Shown: positions 22,626 to 35,207, counted from the stretch's first letter. The stretch: DNA of 64,000 nt from Lactarius indigo (GCA_025766275.1 JAFKAC010000002.1:1178001-1242000); one strand, 5' to 3'. Numbers and translations: made by a program. The notes: generated by a model from the letters alone, not told the origin.

Positions 22626-24600
22626 TCAACCGCAGTTACAGGTCAGGAACCTCCACAAAGCGTTCTGCTGTGGCGGCTCGCCGTCCTGCGTATGCGACAT
22701 GCCAACGTCGCCGGCTCGTGCGCGTACTGGACTCACAGCCGGTGGTGCAGCACTCGCCATCATCGGTGAAGCCCGTCCATATTGCTGCTGTTGATTGAAA
22801 TCTTCCCCGGCCTCGCCGCGTGGGTACTCATAGCCACCCGCGGCATAAGGATGTTGCGGGTTTTGACCGTGGCTGTTACGATGCACTGCCGACACGGGGA
22901 CGTTAACCTGTGCTGCGGCAGAAAGGGGGGTGATCTGTCCCGGGGTATTGCTGCCGACTGGAGAGAGCATTGGCTGTGCCTGTATGTAAATGCATAATTA
23001 TAGTCACGAGTTTCAGCGCAAAGCAGTGTACTCCTACCTTTGATGCCCTGCGACGGTCGGAATCCCGATGCTGGAGGTCCCTCCGACGATCGGGTTGGGG
23101 AGACGGTGCGGGTGCAGTGACGGGGACCTGAGAGAGCATCTGATTTTTGCTCTGCTGCGGGAGGGATAAGCGAGTCAGATGAACGGTATCAGAAGGGAGA
23201 CATACCGCAGCGACCTCCCATCCTCGACCGCCTTGAAAGACATGAATGATGAAAAAGGGAACGCAGGTAAAGTTGAATAGACCATACCGTTTAATAAGTT
23301 CCAATCATAAACGCCATCGTCAACGTCGTTATTGTTCTTCATAACTTTGGCGAAGAGTTCGCGCAAGAACTCATAATCGGGGGTTTCCTCAAAACCAAGT
23401 TTCCGGACATAATTGAGGTAGATGCCGAATTCCTCTGTGGACATGTGCGGGTCAGAAGAGTGATCGAGAAAGGACGACCAGTTGCCATAGATTACCTGGG
23501 TAACCCTCGCAAAGTTCCTTGATGGGCGTTGTCTGCTTCTTCTCACCGATCTTCTCGTATTTTTGCTTGTTCGTTGCCGCCTTGAGACCCTGCCATGGTA
23601 AACTCCCGCGAAGGAAATACATAAAAACGTGACCAAGAGACTCGAGATCGTCGCGTCGAGATTGTTCTGTGAACGTATCAAAGGATACCTTCATGCTCGA
23701 TCAGGCAGACAACTTACCCCTTCCGAGATGGGTGTTTATGCTCATGTATCGCGCAGTCCCACTCAGACTCTTGCGTTCGCGATAAGGGATGTGTTGCTTC
23801 GTCTTCGGATCACGATACTGCTTGGCCATGCCAAAGTCGACAACGTGTACGACTTGTCATAGAGTCGGATCATGCCCAACCGCTTAGATATTAAAACATG
23901 CGCTTACGATTAGCCACTTTGGTCCCAGGTCGACCGACGAGAAAGTTATCGGGCTTGATGTCGCGATAGATCAGATTCTTGTCGTGGATGGTCTGCACAC
24001 GCGTGATCTACCACGGCCTGTCAGTCAGAGGCGCAGCACCAACTCGCGCGGTCGTAAACGCACCATCTGCCGCGCAGCCATGCACACCGTCTTGATCGAG
24101 AACTTGCGCCCGCACATATCAAACAGGTCCTCGAGGCTTGGTCCCAGGAGGTCGATGACAAGGATGTTGTGGAGCCCCTCCTGGCCGAAATGATATATCT
24201 GCGGGATACCGGCTGGATTCGCATTATGAGAACACATGTGCGTTGTTCCGAAGACGAATGAGACGCACGACACCCCGCTAATATGCGATACGACCTGCAC
24301 TCGTCGCGAAGTTGAGGAGCCTCGGCCTTTCTGGGCTCCTGTAGCACAGGTTAAAGGGAATGGAAGATGGTGCAGAACATGGATGACGCACAAACTTGAT
24401 GGCTACGCTCTGAGAGTTGAGGAGATTGACGCCTAGGATGACAGGCCATGTCAGGCAGGGTTATGGGGTCGGGAGAATGGAGGGGACCGACCCTCGAAGA
24501 TGACACCAAAGGACCCTTCGCCGATTTTCTTGCCGACGCGGTAATGAACCCCGACGATGTTCTGGGTCGAGCTAGTGCTGCCATGGGTGTGTGCGGACAT
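22626..24600 (-). CDS. casein kinase I, membrane-type (YCK/CK1 family)
   Basis: A Ser/Thr kinase of the CK1 family. Spliced motifs in order: [14 protein letters not shown] (glycine loop), SVAIKF (ATP-binding Lys), [42 protein letters not shown] (catalytic loop), [15 protein letters not shown] (DFG), [17 protein letters not shown] (CK1 signature), [20 protein letters not shown] and [14 protein letters not shown]. The C-terminal tail is Gln/Pro-rich, contains PRARAG-like basic residues and ends FLTCNCG. Terminal cysteines suggest lipidation as in yeast Yck kinases, which are palmitoylated at the plasma membrane; here that is inferred. About ten exons with short introns; start ATG at 24600, codons [10 protein letters not shown] follow. 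Kinase motifs are complete, so it should be active. Confidence 0.93.
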
Positions 24601-24761
24601 CTTGAGGTGGAAGGGAAGGAAAGTCGGAGGGAGAGAGAAAGGGAAAGGGAAAGGAAAGGAATTATCGGTTCACGCAGGAGAGGCCCCAGAGAGCGAAAGA
24701 GGCAAAGTAGCTCTTCTTGTTTCCGACAATTCGCTCTCGGCGTTTTCCGGCATGTCTAGTA

Positions 24762-27140
24762 CTATCCTAAATTAGGCACCCAATTCCCGCGCACAACGCC
24801 CAGCATCACGGCCACCGCCACAACTAGCAACGTACTGCCCCGCTTCAGCCTTGGCCACCGTTCCACCTCGCTAACGACGACTTCGTAGTCTGAGTACCGC
24901 GGGCGCCGAGCCAGCCACCAAAATAGGCTCACACACCCCGGGAACGTCGCGATGATCTTCCCGTTCGTGCCTTCGCGACGATAATACGAGTCGCAGAAGT
25001 TCCACACCGAGCGTGCGAGCCGCGCCTGCAGCCACGAGTTGTACTTTGCGCTCGCTTCCTCGCGGACCGCGACCGACCGCACCTTTCCCGCAAGGATAGG
25101 CTTGATCAGCTGCATCGTGTGCTGGATCTGGGCAGGTACGGTAAAAAGTCACGAATGTCTGAGATCGCGGCTCGCTCTGTTCGGGGAAACTAGTCACACG
25201 TACCTGCACTTCTTCAATGAATATGACGGACGCATGTCCTCCGGCACTGTTAGGCCCTGAGCCCCAATGTGTCAGTCTCCCTGCCTTGTCTAGTCTTCTC
25301 TAAACGTACCGAGAAGCATAAAGTAGTTAGGGAAATTCGGCACCGCAAGGCCGTAATATGCTTCAGGGCCACCCTTCGACTTCCAATAGTCGGCGAGTCG
25401 GAGACCTCCGACACCGATTATATCCAGTCGCGGGGGCAGCTGTCGGGAATAAACCCGTCAGAAAGACCGGTGCGCGAGAGGCGGGAGAGAGAACATACCA
25501 GTGAGAATCCCGTCCCGAATATCAACACGTCGAGCGGGACGAGTTCGCCAGTCTTGAGCTGTATGCCCCGCGGCACGATGCGGTCGATGGCATCAAAGGT
25601 CAACGTCACGTTCGGGCGATGCAAACATTCCAGATACCCAGGGTCCACAATGAGGCGTTTACATCCCGGTGCTGCAACGATGTATGAGTATGAGCAATCA
25701 AAACAGATCAGAGGGGGGAATACAGCCGCACGGAACTGAGGGATGAGATTGGCGTGGTATTTCTCTGGTGCCGTCATCTTGATGTATTTCGTCATACCCT
25801 TCCCAATAGTGTGAGTTATGAATGAGGGCCCGCGGTCCCAAGGACTGACCTCTCGTGCATCGCGCTGGTACCGCGACTCGGCTCGGCGAAATAGTAAGAA
25901 TCCCATATCTGCCTATGAGTTGGCCATGAACAATGTGCCGCGGAGATACGTCAAAAAGATATAAGGTGTACCCTGCCCATAAGGAAAGCGCGGTAGGCCC
26001 ACATCGCGAACGGGACGTGTGCAAAGACCCATTTAGCCCAGCTCGGATAGTCAAACTGGAGCTGCAAGGGCAAAAAGATTAAACCAGTCGTGATGGCAGA
26101 TAGACTACGACATAGCAACGGGACTTACTCTCGGTATGTACCACTGCGGGCTCCGACAAAAGTTGATCACCTCGACCGAGGGGTCCTTCGAGATCTGCGG
26201 CACGAACTGCGCCCTTTCGACGACAAAATTACCAATCACCAAACGTGAAAAAAAAGACACAACGTACGCCGAGCATCCGTTCCCCACGACGCCGACTCGC
26301 TTCCCCGCCAGCGACACATCATGGCGCCACCGCGCCGAATGCCAGCTCTCACCCTCAAACACGCCCGCCGCGGCGCGAAGATCGTCCGGCACGCGCGGGG
26401 CCTGAAAGCCACCAGTGGCATTGATGAGGACGTTCGCAACGACGGTGCGGCGCGCGCGCGAGGCGACGTCCTCAAGCTCGACGGCGTACGTGCGTGTTAC
26501 GGGGTCCCACGTCGCGCGCACGACCTCGGTGCCGCAGCGCGTGTGTGCGCGCAGTCCCGCGCGCGCCCACAGGGCATCCCAGTATGCCTGCAGCTCGCCC
26601 TGGGCAGGGTAGTAGGACGCCCAGTGTGGATTCGGCGCGCGCGAGAGCGAGTACCAGTGTCCCGGGACGTCCGAGCCGCAGCCCTTGTTGGTTTGGCAAC
26701 GTCAGTCAGACACATGTGGTGTAGCAACGGCATGCGCGCGCGTGAAACACGTACGGGGTAAGTGTTGTCCTTGTCAAGGGAGGGAGGTAACGTAAGAAAA
26801 GAAATTGCGCTTCGCAGACGAACAAGGGAAGAGCGTTACCCTCCATACACCGCCAACGCCATCTGGAGACTTTTCGTATATCTTAACCGGACAATAACAT
26901 TAAGTAGACCTCATACTGTCACACGACTTCTCTCACCGTGAAGCCGTCAAAGTTGAGATCTTCCTTCAAGGCGATTGCGGCAGCAATGCCGGCGAGGCTT
27001 TGTTGTGGATGCAAGTGAGGTCATACCGTCGACCACCGACGAGATCGGCTCACTCACCCTGCACCGATGATGACCACATACGTCGATTCTTCCGTTTCCG
27101 GTCGGACAACGTCTACGGACTGCGTTTTGAGTTGAGACAT
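24762..27140 (-). CDS. flavin-dependent monooxygenase, Baeyer-Villiger type
   Basis: FAD/NADPH monooxygenase of the BVMO/FMO group. The N-terminus starts at 27140 and gives YVVIIGAG, completed across an intron to GAGLAGIAAA, the FAD Rossmann motif. KIYEKSPDGVGGVWR and a CGSDVPGHWYSLS stretch follow. FEGESWHSARW fits the BVMO fingerprint FxGxxxHxxxW. GKRVGVVGNGCSA is the NADPH-binding Rossmann motif and FCRSPQWYIPR is typical of this group. Later come LVPLDVLIFGTGFSL and GPNSAGGHASVIF. The C-terminus has a hydrophobic segment (STLLVVAVAVMLGVV), so the enzyme may be membrane-anchored. At least seven exons; 162 bp separate it from the kinase start, same strand. The substrate (ketone, steroid or other) cannot be told. 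Confidence 0.88.
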
Positions 27141-27441
27141 TGAAAAATCAGGTAGAGAGGGAGTCGCTTAGCCCGCATCCGTTCACGCCGGTTATTTCAC
27201 ACCTATCAGTCAAGCGGCAGCAGTGCACAGCATGTTGCCAGGGCTGACAAGCGTCAAAAACTAAACGAATCATCGTCCATTTACAATGCGCGAGCCGTCA
27301 CAGAAACCACTGGCTGGATATCATACGGAATGTTACAAAAAAAACTACACGAGCGGTGGTGAGTACAGACGGGGGAATGGGATAACAGGGGATGAGGCTA
27401 TCATCCCTTTTGTAAATAAGAGATGAACAAGACGGAACTCA
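27141..27441. other. intergenic between FMO and GID4
   Basis: 5' flank of the monooxygenase and 3' flank of the GID4 gene. No feature was recognised. Confidence 0.5.
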
Positions 27442-28909
27442 TCATCGGAGCTCAAAACTGGTGCTCACGGTCTCCGGGACATGTTGGAGGGATAACTGCT
27501 GGTATCTATGGACATGTAATTCAATGACCTTTCATACATTACGCAGAATCGGAGCACTTACGGCTCAGAGTTTTGGTGGAAGTAAAACCCGCTCATGGTA
27601 GCCACCCCCGGCGCCGACCGTGTTCCGGTAGGCGAAGGGCGGTGCAAACTCCCGTTATCCTCGTGACCAGAGCTTCCTCTTGCATCCGGTTTGGATGTTG
27701 TCGACGCGTGTGTGCGCTGCGCGTCCCGATCGTCCGGAATGAGAGCTTGTTGTTGGCGCGTCGGGGTTGTTGGGGATTGGGCGTGAGAATTGAAATCGAC
27801 ACAAACATAGTAAAAGCCTGTCAAAGGTAGAAATAGATAAGCTCGGGCAGGATAAGGTTAAGATAAAAAAAAACGCTTGCCTGCGAAGCTGGCCCCATTA
27901 ATATCCTGTACGCGATGGTCGGGGACTAGGAATCGCTCCTTCCATCTCATAAAAACAGCGCCCGGGTAGCCGTCCATGGTTAGGTGCGGAGGTCTGAGTT
28001 TGTTCTTGACGTGGCGAAAGGCAGGGAAGCGAGCCCAATGTACCATGTCACCCTCCTCGTCAGCTCCCCATCCCCTGGTGAGGAAGCCATACCGACTGCC
28101 AATGATTTCTGCATCAAAATAAGTCGTAAGCTCCGGCCAGTCGTCGGTGAGCCCCCGAATACAGAGATAACCGCAAAGGAAGGAAGAAGAGAAGTCGACG
28201 TCCTGGTTAAAGCGTGGCGTCGATTAAATAATAATTTACTTGTGACGGATCAACCCACCACTATGGAGACTGTGACATCGTAGCTGTTGCGCCCGCTCTT
28301 CTGAGTACCCTGGAATGTTGCGCCGGGGTAAAGACAGTGGTGGCCCTGCGAACGCATACGTATACGCGTAATGTCAATGTAGGGATCTGGAGCAGGCGAA
28401 TGCTGCAAAGGGGAAGTATCGGATCGTATTGAAGAAGGAACAGAAGGGGTAGTAGATGAGACGGCCGAGCGTAGTCCGTCGGAAACAACGATTGCTAATT
28501 TCACGCGTTTGCTGGGGGCAGACGGAGCGAGAGCTTCGTGCTGGACTTTGGACGGTAATGGACGGTCGGAAGGTGGGCAATTTGGTAGCGGTTGTACAGA
28601 TGGGGGACTTTCCATTATTGGGACGGCGCCGTTGACAGCGTGAGCCGTATGTTGATGTAAACGATGGGGCCCATCGACAACGTCATGATAAGAGGCAAGT
28701 TCGTGGGCCTGCTGTTGTATATTCTGGAGGAGAAAGCGCTCCTTGCAGGGATAACACATCATAAGGTCATTAACGTCTGAATCAGAGAAAAAGTGAGCAG
28801 ATGTTGCGTCGAGGTCTTGAGTTAGAGGAGAGCGACATGAAGAGCAGAGCTTGACTTGAGGCTGAGAGTGGACGTCTTGTTGTGGATGGGAAGGGGGGGA
28901 GACGGGCAT
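27442..28909 (-). CDS. GID4: GID/CTLH E3 ligase substrate receptor Gid4 (Vid24)
   Basis: Gid4 is the receptor of the GID ubiquitin ligase that binds Pro/N-degrons of gluconeogenic enzymes. The long first exon (about 28257-28909) has a CSSC...CYPC pair near the N-terminus, a disordered Ser/Pro stretch, and then the family signature CLYPGATFQGTQKSGRNSYD. Later exons give ELTTYFDAEIIGS, RWKERFLVPDHRVQDINGAS and FAG joined to FYYVCVDF. The end is MSGFYFHQNSEP joined across an intron to YQQLSLQHVPE, finishing SFELR, with the stop at 27442-27444. An Asn-, Ser- and Pro-rich insertion (27600-27780) lies before the last strand. The N-terminal CxxC pairs are extra to yeast Gid4 and may bind zinc. Start ATG at 28909. 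Confidence 0.92.
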
Positions 28910-29836
28910 GGTTGTCGGAGGGGAGGGTTCGGTGGTGGTTCGGTGGTGTGGAGATGAAGAGGGTGAGAAGCCGGTCGGTTGAGGTTGAGGCTGGTCACTG
29001 GTGCACGTGCAATAAAACCGGGGAGAGTGACCCCCTAAGCCGTATTATATGTTGTCATCCCATCAGTCGTACCCGCCATCGCCTTGACCCCTCGCTGTGG
29101 CCATCAAGCTCAAGTCCGAGAGACTCTCCTCATCCCGATCAGTGCGCCCATTGACCGTTCCAGTGAATTATCCACACTGCACCCACCCCGGCATTCCCCG
29201 ACACTGACACCTTCCGATCAACTCGTCCTTTCTCATTGCGCCTTCCCCCCAATGTCCCACACAGTCCATGTCCTCCGGGTCGGTGCCTAGCTTACTTACG
29301 CACCAGCGCTTGTCTGGCGGTGATGTCCGGGGCGTAACAAAAATGAGCGGCGCGGCGACGATCTTGACCCTTTTGGCCAACTCGCGACCTTGGTCATGTG
29401 GAGACTCGCTCAGGCACCCATGCACGTCAACAAGCTCTTGGAATGTACAACTGCCACACAAGGTCAACGAATCGGTGCCCGCAAGCATCGTACGACGCGC
29501 ACATGAGCAGTTTTTGGGGGATCTAGCAGTTTCTGGAACACTCTATAGTGGACGATCTGGACCGCGGCACACTTTAGACGCCTCGACCGACGGGTCCGCA
29601 AGCTTAATCCGGGGCAGTGCTCCTCCACGGCCAATTATGTACCTGTGTTTCATTTCCGACCTCAGTTCTCTCGGCTCACCCTTTCGATATGCTCATGTCT
29701 CGACTTGTCAGCACCTTAATTTCTTACTTAGAGTATTGGCCAATCCCCACTCAACATTCGCGTTACACGTACAACACCGGTACGACACTCCTTTCTTCCG
29801 CGCCACATGGATCTCCCTCCTTTTGACGAAGACTTC
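28910..29836. other. intergenic, no supported gene
   Basis: About 930 bp. Open frames exist on both strands (for example minus 29168-29488, containing CGSC and RTSPPDKRWC) but show no family signal. From about 29640 on this is the 3' flank of the oxygenase and part of duplication block C. Confidence 0.45.
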
Positions 29837-31260
29837 TCAGTACGCCGTGCCATGTGTTGGCATGCCATAGGGGAAGAACTGCTTGAACAAATCGGGATAG
29901 TGCTTCTCGGCTACATCTGGGTGACTCCTGTGAACCTTCTCGTCAGCCTGGTATCCAGCCACCCCTAATGACCTGCAGGCGGTGCGTACTTGACCCGATT
30001 GATAAGGGAGACCTGCCCAGACGGTAGATTGTCATATTCACTAAAGTTCACTGCTGCAGGTCGTACGTTCAGCTAAATGCCCCAGTGACGATGGTGGTAA
30101 ACTCACAATCTGTCTGGCCGAGCTGGCCACGCTGCCCTTTGAGCCTGAGCACCTCAGGGGGGACTATAAATAGGCGTAAGGCGGAGCAGCTGTCATCTCG
30201 AGATGAGACGAGACGCACACTCCAACACGTGCTCGCTTAGCCGCACCTCCTGAGCGATATTTTGGAAGAACGGAATCGAATACCGCGGCGACGTGCCTGC
30301 AGGTGGGGCCAACACACGGTGCGAGGTCGCCCGCGCAAGGCCCTGCGTAACCGACTCGAGCCCTGCATACGCCGCGGCCCAAGGTCAGGTCAGGACAGAT
30401 TGCACACATGCACCCACACCACGCTCCGCCAACACGTTACGACGACGACGGAAGGAGGACGTACCTTTACCGAAATTAATGACGAACGTGTACGGACGCG
30501 GAGGCACGTCAATCCATTGCCCAGACAAATTCTGGACTTGCAGGCCGGGATGATCCGACGCCTGCAGCAGCTACATACAAGTACAGGAAGTCAATGAATT
30601 AGAGTAAACGATGATGAGCCATTTCATTGAATTGGACCGAAATGAATGAATTGCTATTGATTGTCTCGTGGCCCCACAAACCGATGTGTATGTGTGGGTT
30701 CTTGGAAGAACGGAGGAATCGACGCCAAAACCAGAGCGAATGGGGAAAAGGAAAGAAGGCACCGAAAAAAAAGAGGCGGGCTTACGAAAGTCAGGAAGCC
30801 GGCGTCAAAGTGGGGGCCTACACCCTGCTCCGACGCGACCTCGTCTCGTGTCGGGTACTTGACGATCTGGCAAACGAAGCGAGTGAGCGATCAGCCGAGC
30901 GGCTGCGTGATTGGGCCTGGCGTTAACTACTGTACCTTTGAACGGTGCTGCATACGCTCGCGCGCGTAGAAGAACCGCGCAAGCCCGTCTGGCGCGAGCC
31001 CAAGTGCCTCCGCCACGAGCTGCACAAACTCGTAACTCAGGTTCTCGACGGCCGCCAGGTACCGCACGAACGCGGTTTTGAACCCAGGCACGTCCTCCTC
31101 TTCCGGCCACTACACATTCGGGCAGGCGATCATCATCCGATAACACGATTTATTATTATTCTCGCTTCTACAGAATGGAACGAAACCCCGGGTGGATGTG
31201 GATGGGAAACCCTCACCTGCGACGGACCCCACAGACGCAAGTACTCGGGCTCGCCGGGCG
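29640..31260. repeat. segmental duplication block C, copy 1 (with intact oxygenase)
   Basis: Matches 33230-34690 in the same orientation, including 3' flank (ctcaacattcgcgttacacg, cttccgcgccacatgg). The other copy has lost about 200 bp around the HxD exon. Confidence 0.85.
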
Positions 31261-31606
31261 TCCAGCGATCATCCGCGTCGAGCGGGGTCGCGAGGTCGAA
31301 CTGCTCGCGCTGGTCCGCGACACCTTTGGTGCGCTCGACGCCGAGACGGGAGTAGCCGAGGAAGTGGGGCGAGTTGGCCATGCGGAGCGCGTCTTTGCGT
31401 TCCTGTGGCAGCGCGAAGAGGCGAGGTAGGTACGCGACTACCTCGTCGATAAGGGAGGTGGGTATGGGCGGGTGCTCGAGGTAGAGAAAGCCGACGTTGA
31501 TGAGCGCGTTCTGCAGCTGCTGGATGAAGGACGGGCGGGTGCCCGGCGAGGAGAGGAGGTCGTAGTCGAGCGTCGGGATGCTCGTGAAGTTAGCTGCGGT
31601 GGTCAT
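29837..31606 (-). CDS. 2-oxoglutarate/Fe(II) oxygenase, isopenicillin-N-synthase-like
   Basis: A soluble 2OG-Fe(II) dioxygenase of the plant/fungal DIOX_N plus 2OG-FeII_Oxy type. Start ATG at 31606 (MTTAANFTSIPTLDY). Exon 1 carries the DIOX_N part (GFLYLEHPPIP, FFALPQERK-like LFALPQERKD). Exon 2, about 30952-31108, starts WPEEEDVPGFKTAF. Exon 3 (about 30795-30870) has VGPHFDAGFLTF with the HxD iron ligands. Exon 4 reads LLQASDHPGLQVQ to VINFGKG. Exon 5 has ATSHRVLAPPAGTSPRYSIPFF, giving the distal His and the 2OG-binding Arg. The last exons read VNFSEYDNLPSGQVSLINRVK and YGMPTHGTAY before the stop at 29837-29839. All splice sites are plausible and the catalytic set is complete. Substrate unknown; no biosynthetic cluster surrounds it. 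Confidence 0.88.
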
Positions 31607-32703
31607 GGTCAAAGTCAAGCCTCAGTGAGAATGGGTGCGGAGCCTGACTCTTTACAGTAACCGAAGAGGATGACGAGAGATGACGCGATGACGAGTCATG
31701 AGAAAACAGATGAGATATGCCGGTGAGAGTCCGTGCAGGCAAAACATACTCAAGATGACGGATTCAATAACGTCTAATGAACTCTCTTTTAAGTTTGAAT
31801 CAGAGGCCCGTCTCGGCAGTCATGAGGATCATTGGACGAGGATTCTCTGGTCTTGGTGGTTTGTTACTGGAAATCTCATAGAGGCGCACGGGGCACGCTG
31901 ATACTGTAGGCCGACGCAGCGCCGATGGATGTATATATAGAACGGCTCTGAATGTGTCAGAAACCGACATCCTATGTCACGGCTACTTCTACCTACGCCC
32001 CCCATTTCGCAAACTTCATGCACAACATGTATCATTGCAGATCCGCGACAACGATTCCGCGGGCACGGTTCCTATTAAAAACAGACGGGTTAGGATCATT
32101 GGGTGTGGGGGTGTAGGGAAGGAAGGGAGAGAGGACCCACTCGTGTATGTGTGTCCGTAATGAGACGAGGAGGCCAGGTAGTCTGTGTCTGCCGTAAACA
32201 TCGACAAACACTCGTTTTGGTTACTGGCGCGTCTTTCTCCAGTCCATTGGACTTTTTAAAGTTGCTCGTCCCTTCTCAATTATTGTATTTCTTCTTGCCG
32301 TGTGTCTGAAGTAAATCTTCTCTATGAACCTGCATTTCAACCGACGTTCTGTTGATCGCTAACTTGCACTGTCGACTGCAATTTTCCGCCTCATTGCCTT
32401 GCTCCAAGTCATTGCCTCGAGATCTCGTACAATAAGTCCACCCTCAAATCTTCAGACACGATATGTGATTGTTCCCCGGTGATGAGTGGCGGGGCAGTGT
32501 CCAGGCTGAACTGAGCGTTGCGGCCCACGACACTGCATATCCGTCACCATCAGATATGCACACATATCGACGCGCCTATCAGCTGTACTTCGAGCTTGGC
32601 TCGCGGCATGTGTCCCGTGGTTCCACACTCTCCCGTTCCCTCGTTCTATTATTCACCCGCTCGAGATCATTCCCTCAAACCTTTCTTTGAGCCTGTTACC
32701 CCT
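31607..32703. other. intergenic, no supported gene
   Basis: About 1.1 kb upstream of the oxygenase. Nothing recognisable until the Goodbye relic. A pyrimidine-rich, intronless stretch at 32590-32700 resembles 5' flanks of Goodbye genes. Confidence 0.45.
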
Positions 32704-33063
32704 ATGTCTTCGGTTATGAGCACCATAAATGGCAGCCCACCCACTTCTCCACAGCCACAGACACCTCGTCCTTCAAATCCATCTTTTACAACGCCTTGGA
32801 AGAGTACGAGAAGAAGACCTCACCACCCGGTTGCTGATAATCTGCGGATCTGTGACGCGGCCGATGCCGTTCTGAACGTGCTTCAAGAATACGTACAGGC
32901 ATACAAAGCATCTCGTAATGGAGACCAGAGATTGACCAAGTTACTCAACCCAATGATCCATTATTTTCTGCCACACCCGGCGAAGGTGCTGGTCTTGGTG
33001 AGTTCCGAGTATCCGTCCCTACCCCGCAGAGGTGGCCTAATTGGCTGCACTGAGCTTTTCTGA
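32704..33063 (+). pseudogene. frameshifted fragment of a Goodbye-domain STAND gene
   Basis: The first half of the domain reads FKSIFYNALEEYEKKTS in one frame. The second half reads HPVADNLRICDAADAVLNVL, RNGDQRLTKLLNP and PAKVLVLV in the next frame. The two together match the start of the STAND protein at 6299 (HPLADRLQPCDSP, KWLDPTVNVL), so a one-base shift separates them near 32820. The fragment ends near the position of the first intron donor of the intact gene; no NACHT sequence follows. It is best read as a relic of another STAND gene. Confidence 0.7.
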
Positions 33064-33229
33064 GATCTATTCTCTAGTGTAAATACAGGATGTATATATA
33101 TATGAGGAGAGGATCCACGAATCTAGTAGAAATTTCCAGCACTAAGTTGGATACCAGGGGACAATAGAGTAAAAGTCGAAAGCCACGAATTTTTTGAGAA
33201 GGCAGAGAAAGGCTCGCACGAGATAGGAG

Positions 33230-34690
33230 CATGTTCGTTTCTGACTTCAGTTCTCTCGGCAAGCCCTAGACTGGGATATGCTCATCCTCGCCCGTCAGCA
33301 CCTTGATTATTTAGAGTATTGACTAATCCTCACTCAACATTCGCGTTACACGAACAGCGCTGATACGACTCGAACACAAAAATAGCGATACCTTCTTCCG
33401 CGCCACATGGATCGTTCTCGTTTCGTCCTTCCCACTTTTTTAAAAATAGTCTGCGTCGTCGTGTGGCACTCCATTCGGGGATTGCTTGAGCGAATCGGGA
33501 CAGCGCCCATCTGGGCGACTACTGGAAGCTTATCGCCAGCCCGGCATCTAGCCACCCTTGATAACTTACATACAAATCGGAACGAGTAGTGCTTACCGAT
33601 GAGGGAGAGCTGCGCAGACGGCAGACTGTCGTATTCACTAGAGTTCATCACCGCGGGCTATACCATACGTTCAGCTAAATTCGCAGTGGCTTCGGCAGCG
33701 GCGAACTCACAATCTGGCCGAGCTCGCCACGCTGCCCAGGCATCTCGTGGGAAGACTAAAATAGACGTAAGGCAGACAGAAAGATACAGCAGCTCCATCT
33801 CGAAACGAGACGCACACTCCAATGCTTAACCGCACGTCCTTTCGGAAGAACAGAATCTGAGTCGGGTTGGGTACCGCGGCGACTTGCCTGTAGGCGGGGC
33901 CAGCACACGATGCGAAGCCGTCCACGTAAAATTCGTAGCCAGCTCGAGACCTGTGTACACCGCGGCCCAACGTGAGGCCAGATTGTACACATTTACCCGC
34001 ACTACGCCCCGCCAACGCGTTTCGACGACAGCGGAAGGCAATTACAGAAATAGATGCGTACGGACGTGGAAGCACGTCAACAAGTCTCCCAGACAAGTCT
34101 TGGGCCGCAGGCCGGGGTGATCCGACGCCAGCAGCAGCTCCAAAAAGACTATGAATTACAACAAACGATTGGGCCCGGACTTAGGATAGCTTACCATTTT
34201 CAGGCTTTTTGAATTGATCGAGCTGAAACGAATTGGTTGTTCCGTGGCCCCACAAACCAGACGCCGGAGCGAGTGGTTATAGCCTCCTGGCCGTGCAGCT
34301 GCGTCGTGAACAAGTCGGTGGATGTGATGTACTGTACTTTTGCGCGAGCGCGAGCGCCTCGCTACCAGCCGCACAAACTTCAAGTCGTAGCCCAGACCCC
34401 TGATAGCCGCTAAGCAATACCGCACGAATGCGGTCTTGAAAGCTTGAACCCCGGCATGTCCGGCTTTTCTGGCCACATTCAGCGAGGGCAGGAAGGGGGG
34501 AGGCAGGCGTTGATCATCACCTGATCGGTCAAAACGCGTTTTTTTAATTATAATTCTCGCTTCTAAGTCCCAACCGCAACCGAAAAGAAACGTGGGGGAG
34601 GGCAGGCAAGGGCGAGGGTAAGAGGTATAAGAGCCTACCTGCACCGGACCCGCAGGCGCAAGCACTCGGGGTACTCGTGAAGTCAAGCCA
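33230..34690 (-). pseudogene. decayed duplicate of the 2OG oxygenase (block C, copy 2)
   Basis: Recognisable remnants are the 3' flank, the penultimate exon (tattcactagagttcat), the SHRVLAPP-like exon (VLAPPTGKSPRY in frame at about 33850-33960), the exon around 34060-34130, and the FKTAFVRY exon near 34380-34450. The exon with the HxD iron ligands is deleted: sequence passes from ccacaaacc to agacgccggagcg at about 34255, where the intact gene has about 230 bp more. Several indels break the frames. No enzyme can be made. Confidence 0.82.
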
Positions 34691-35207
34691 TAGTCAGAGT
34701 CGATCTTCGGTGGAGTTTTTCCTTTTGTATTTTGGAGTTCAACATTCAATCTCGAAGCTGAGATCGACTGAGACTGGTCATAGCCAGCTACAATCCACAG
34801 AGATTGTAGCTGGACCAAAGGCGCCGCCATCGTTACCAGAAGTGAAAGGTACTTTTGACATGTCGGACCCTTCAGAGCGCCCATACGGCCTAATGCTTGA
34901 GCTTATGGTAGAAACGGTGGTGTGGAAGAAAGGATCGAAAATGCCGTGATATAGGGTCAAGGTCTGGGGCCTTGGGTGAGCATAGTGTAAATAGTCAGGT
35001 TATTGCGTCGTGCTACCGTGATGAACTTGTTGAGTTCGCAGTGCGCGCACTATTTGTGCAGCCTCGCGAGGAGTCATAAATTAAGCTCATTAGTAAAGGT
35101 CATGTACTACATGCCAGATTGTCTCGTCTCTATTTTACTTGCAATCGTCCAATGGCGTCCCTCGTGACTTGGCCCGTAGTTGAGAAAACAAACACCGTGA
35201 AAGATCA
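34691..35207. other. intergenic
   Basis: About 500 bp between the decayed oxygenase and the DUF6534 gene. One short near-repeat (actgagactggtcatagccagctacaatccac and gattgtagctgg, 34768-34815) could form a hairpin. No gene was seen. Confidence 0.45.

Noticed and set aside
29268..29870. 200-codon open frame on the plus strand
   Set aside because: It overlaps the 3' end of the oxygenase gene on the other strand, has no family features and runs through duplicated flank.
34156..34884. 242-codon minus-strand open frame
   Set aside because: Only patches match the oxygenase (FKTAFVRY); the frame is a by-product of the decayed copy and lacks the catalytic exon.
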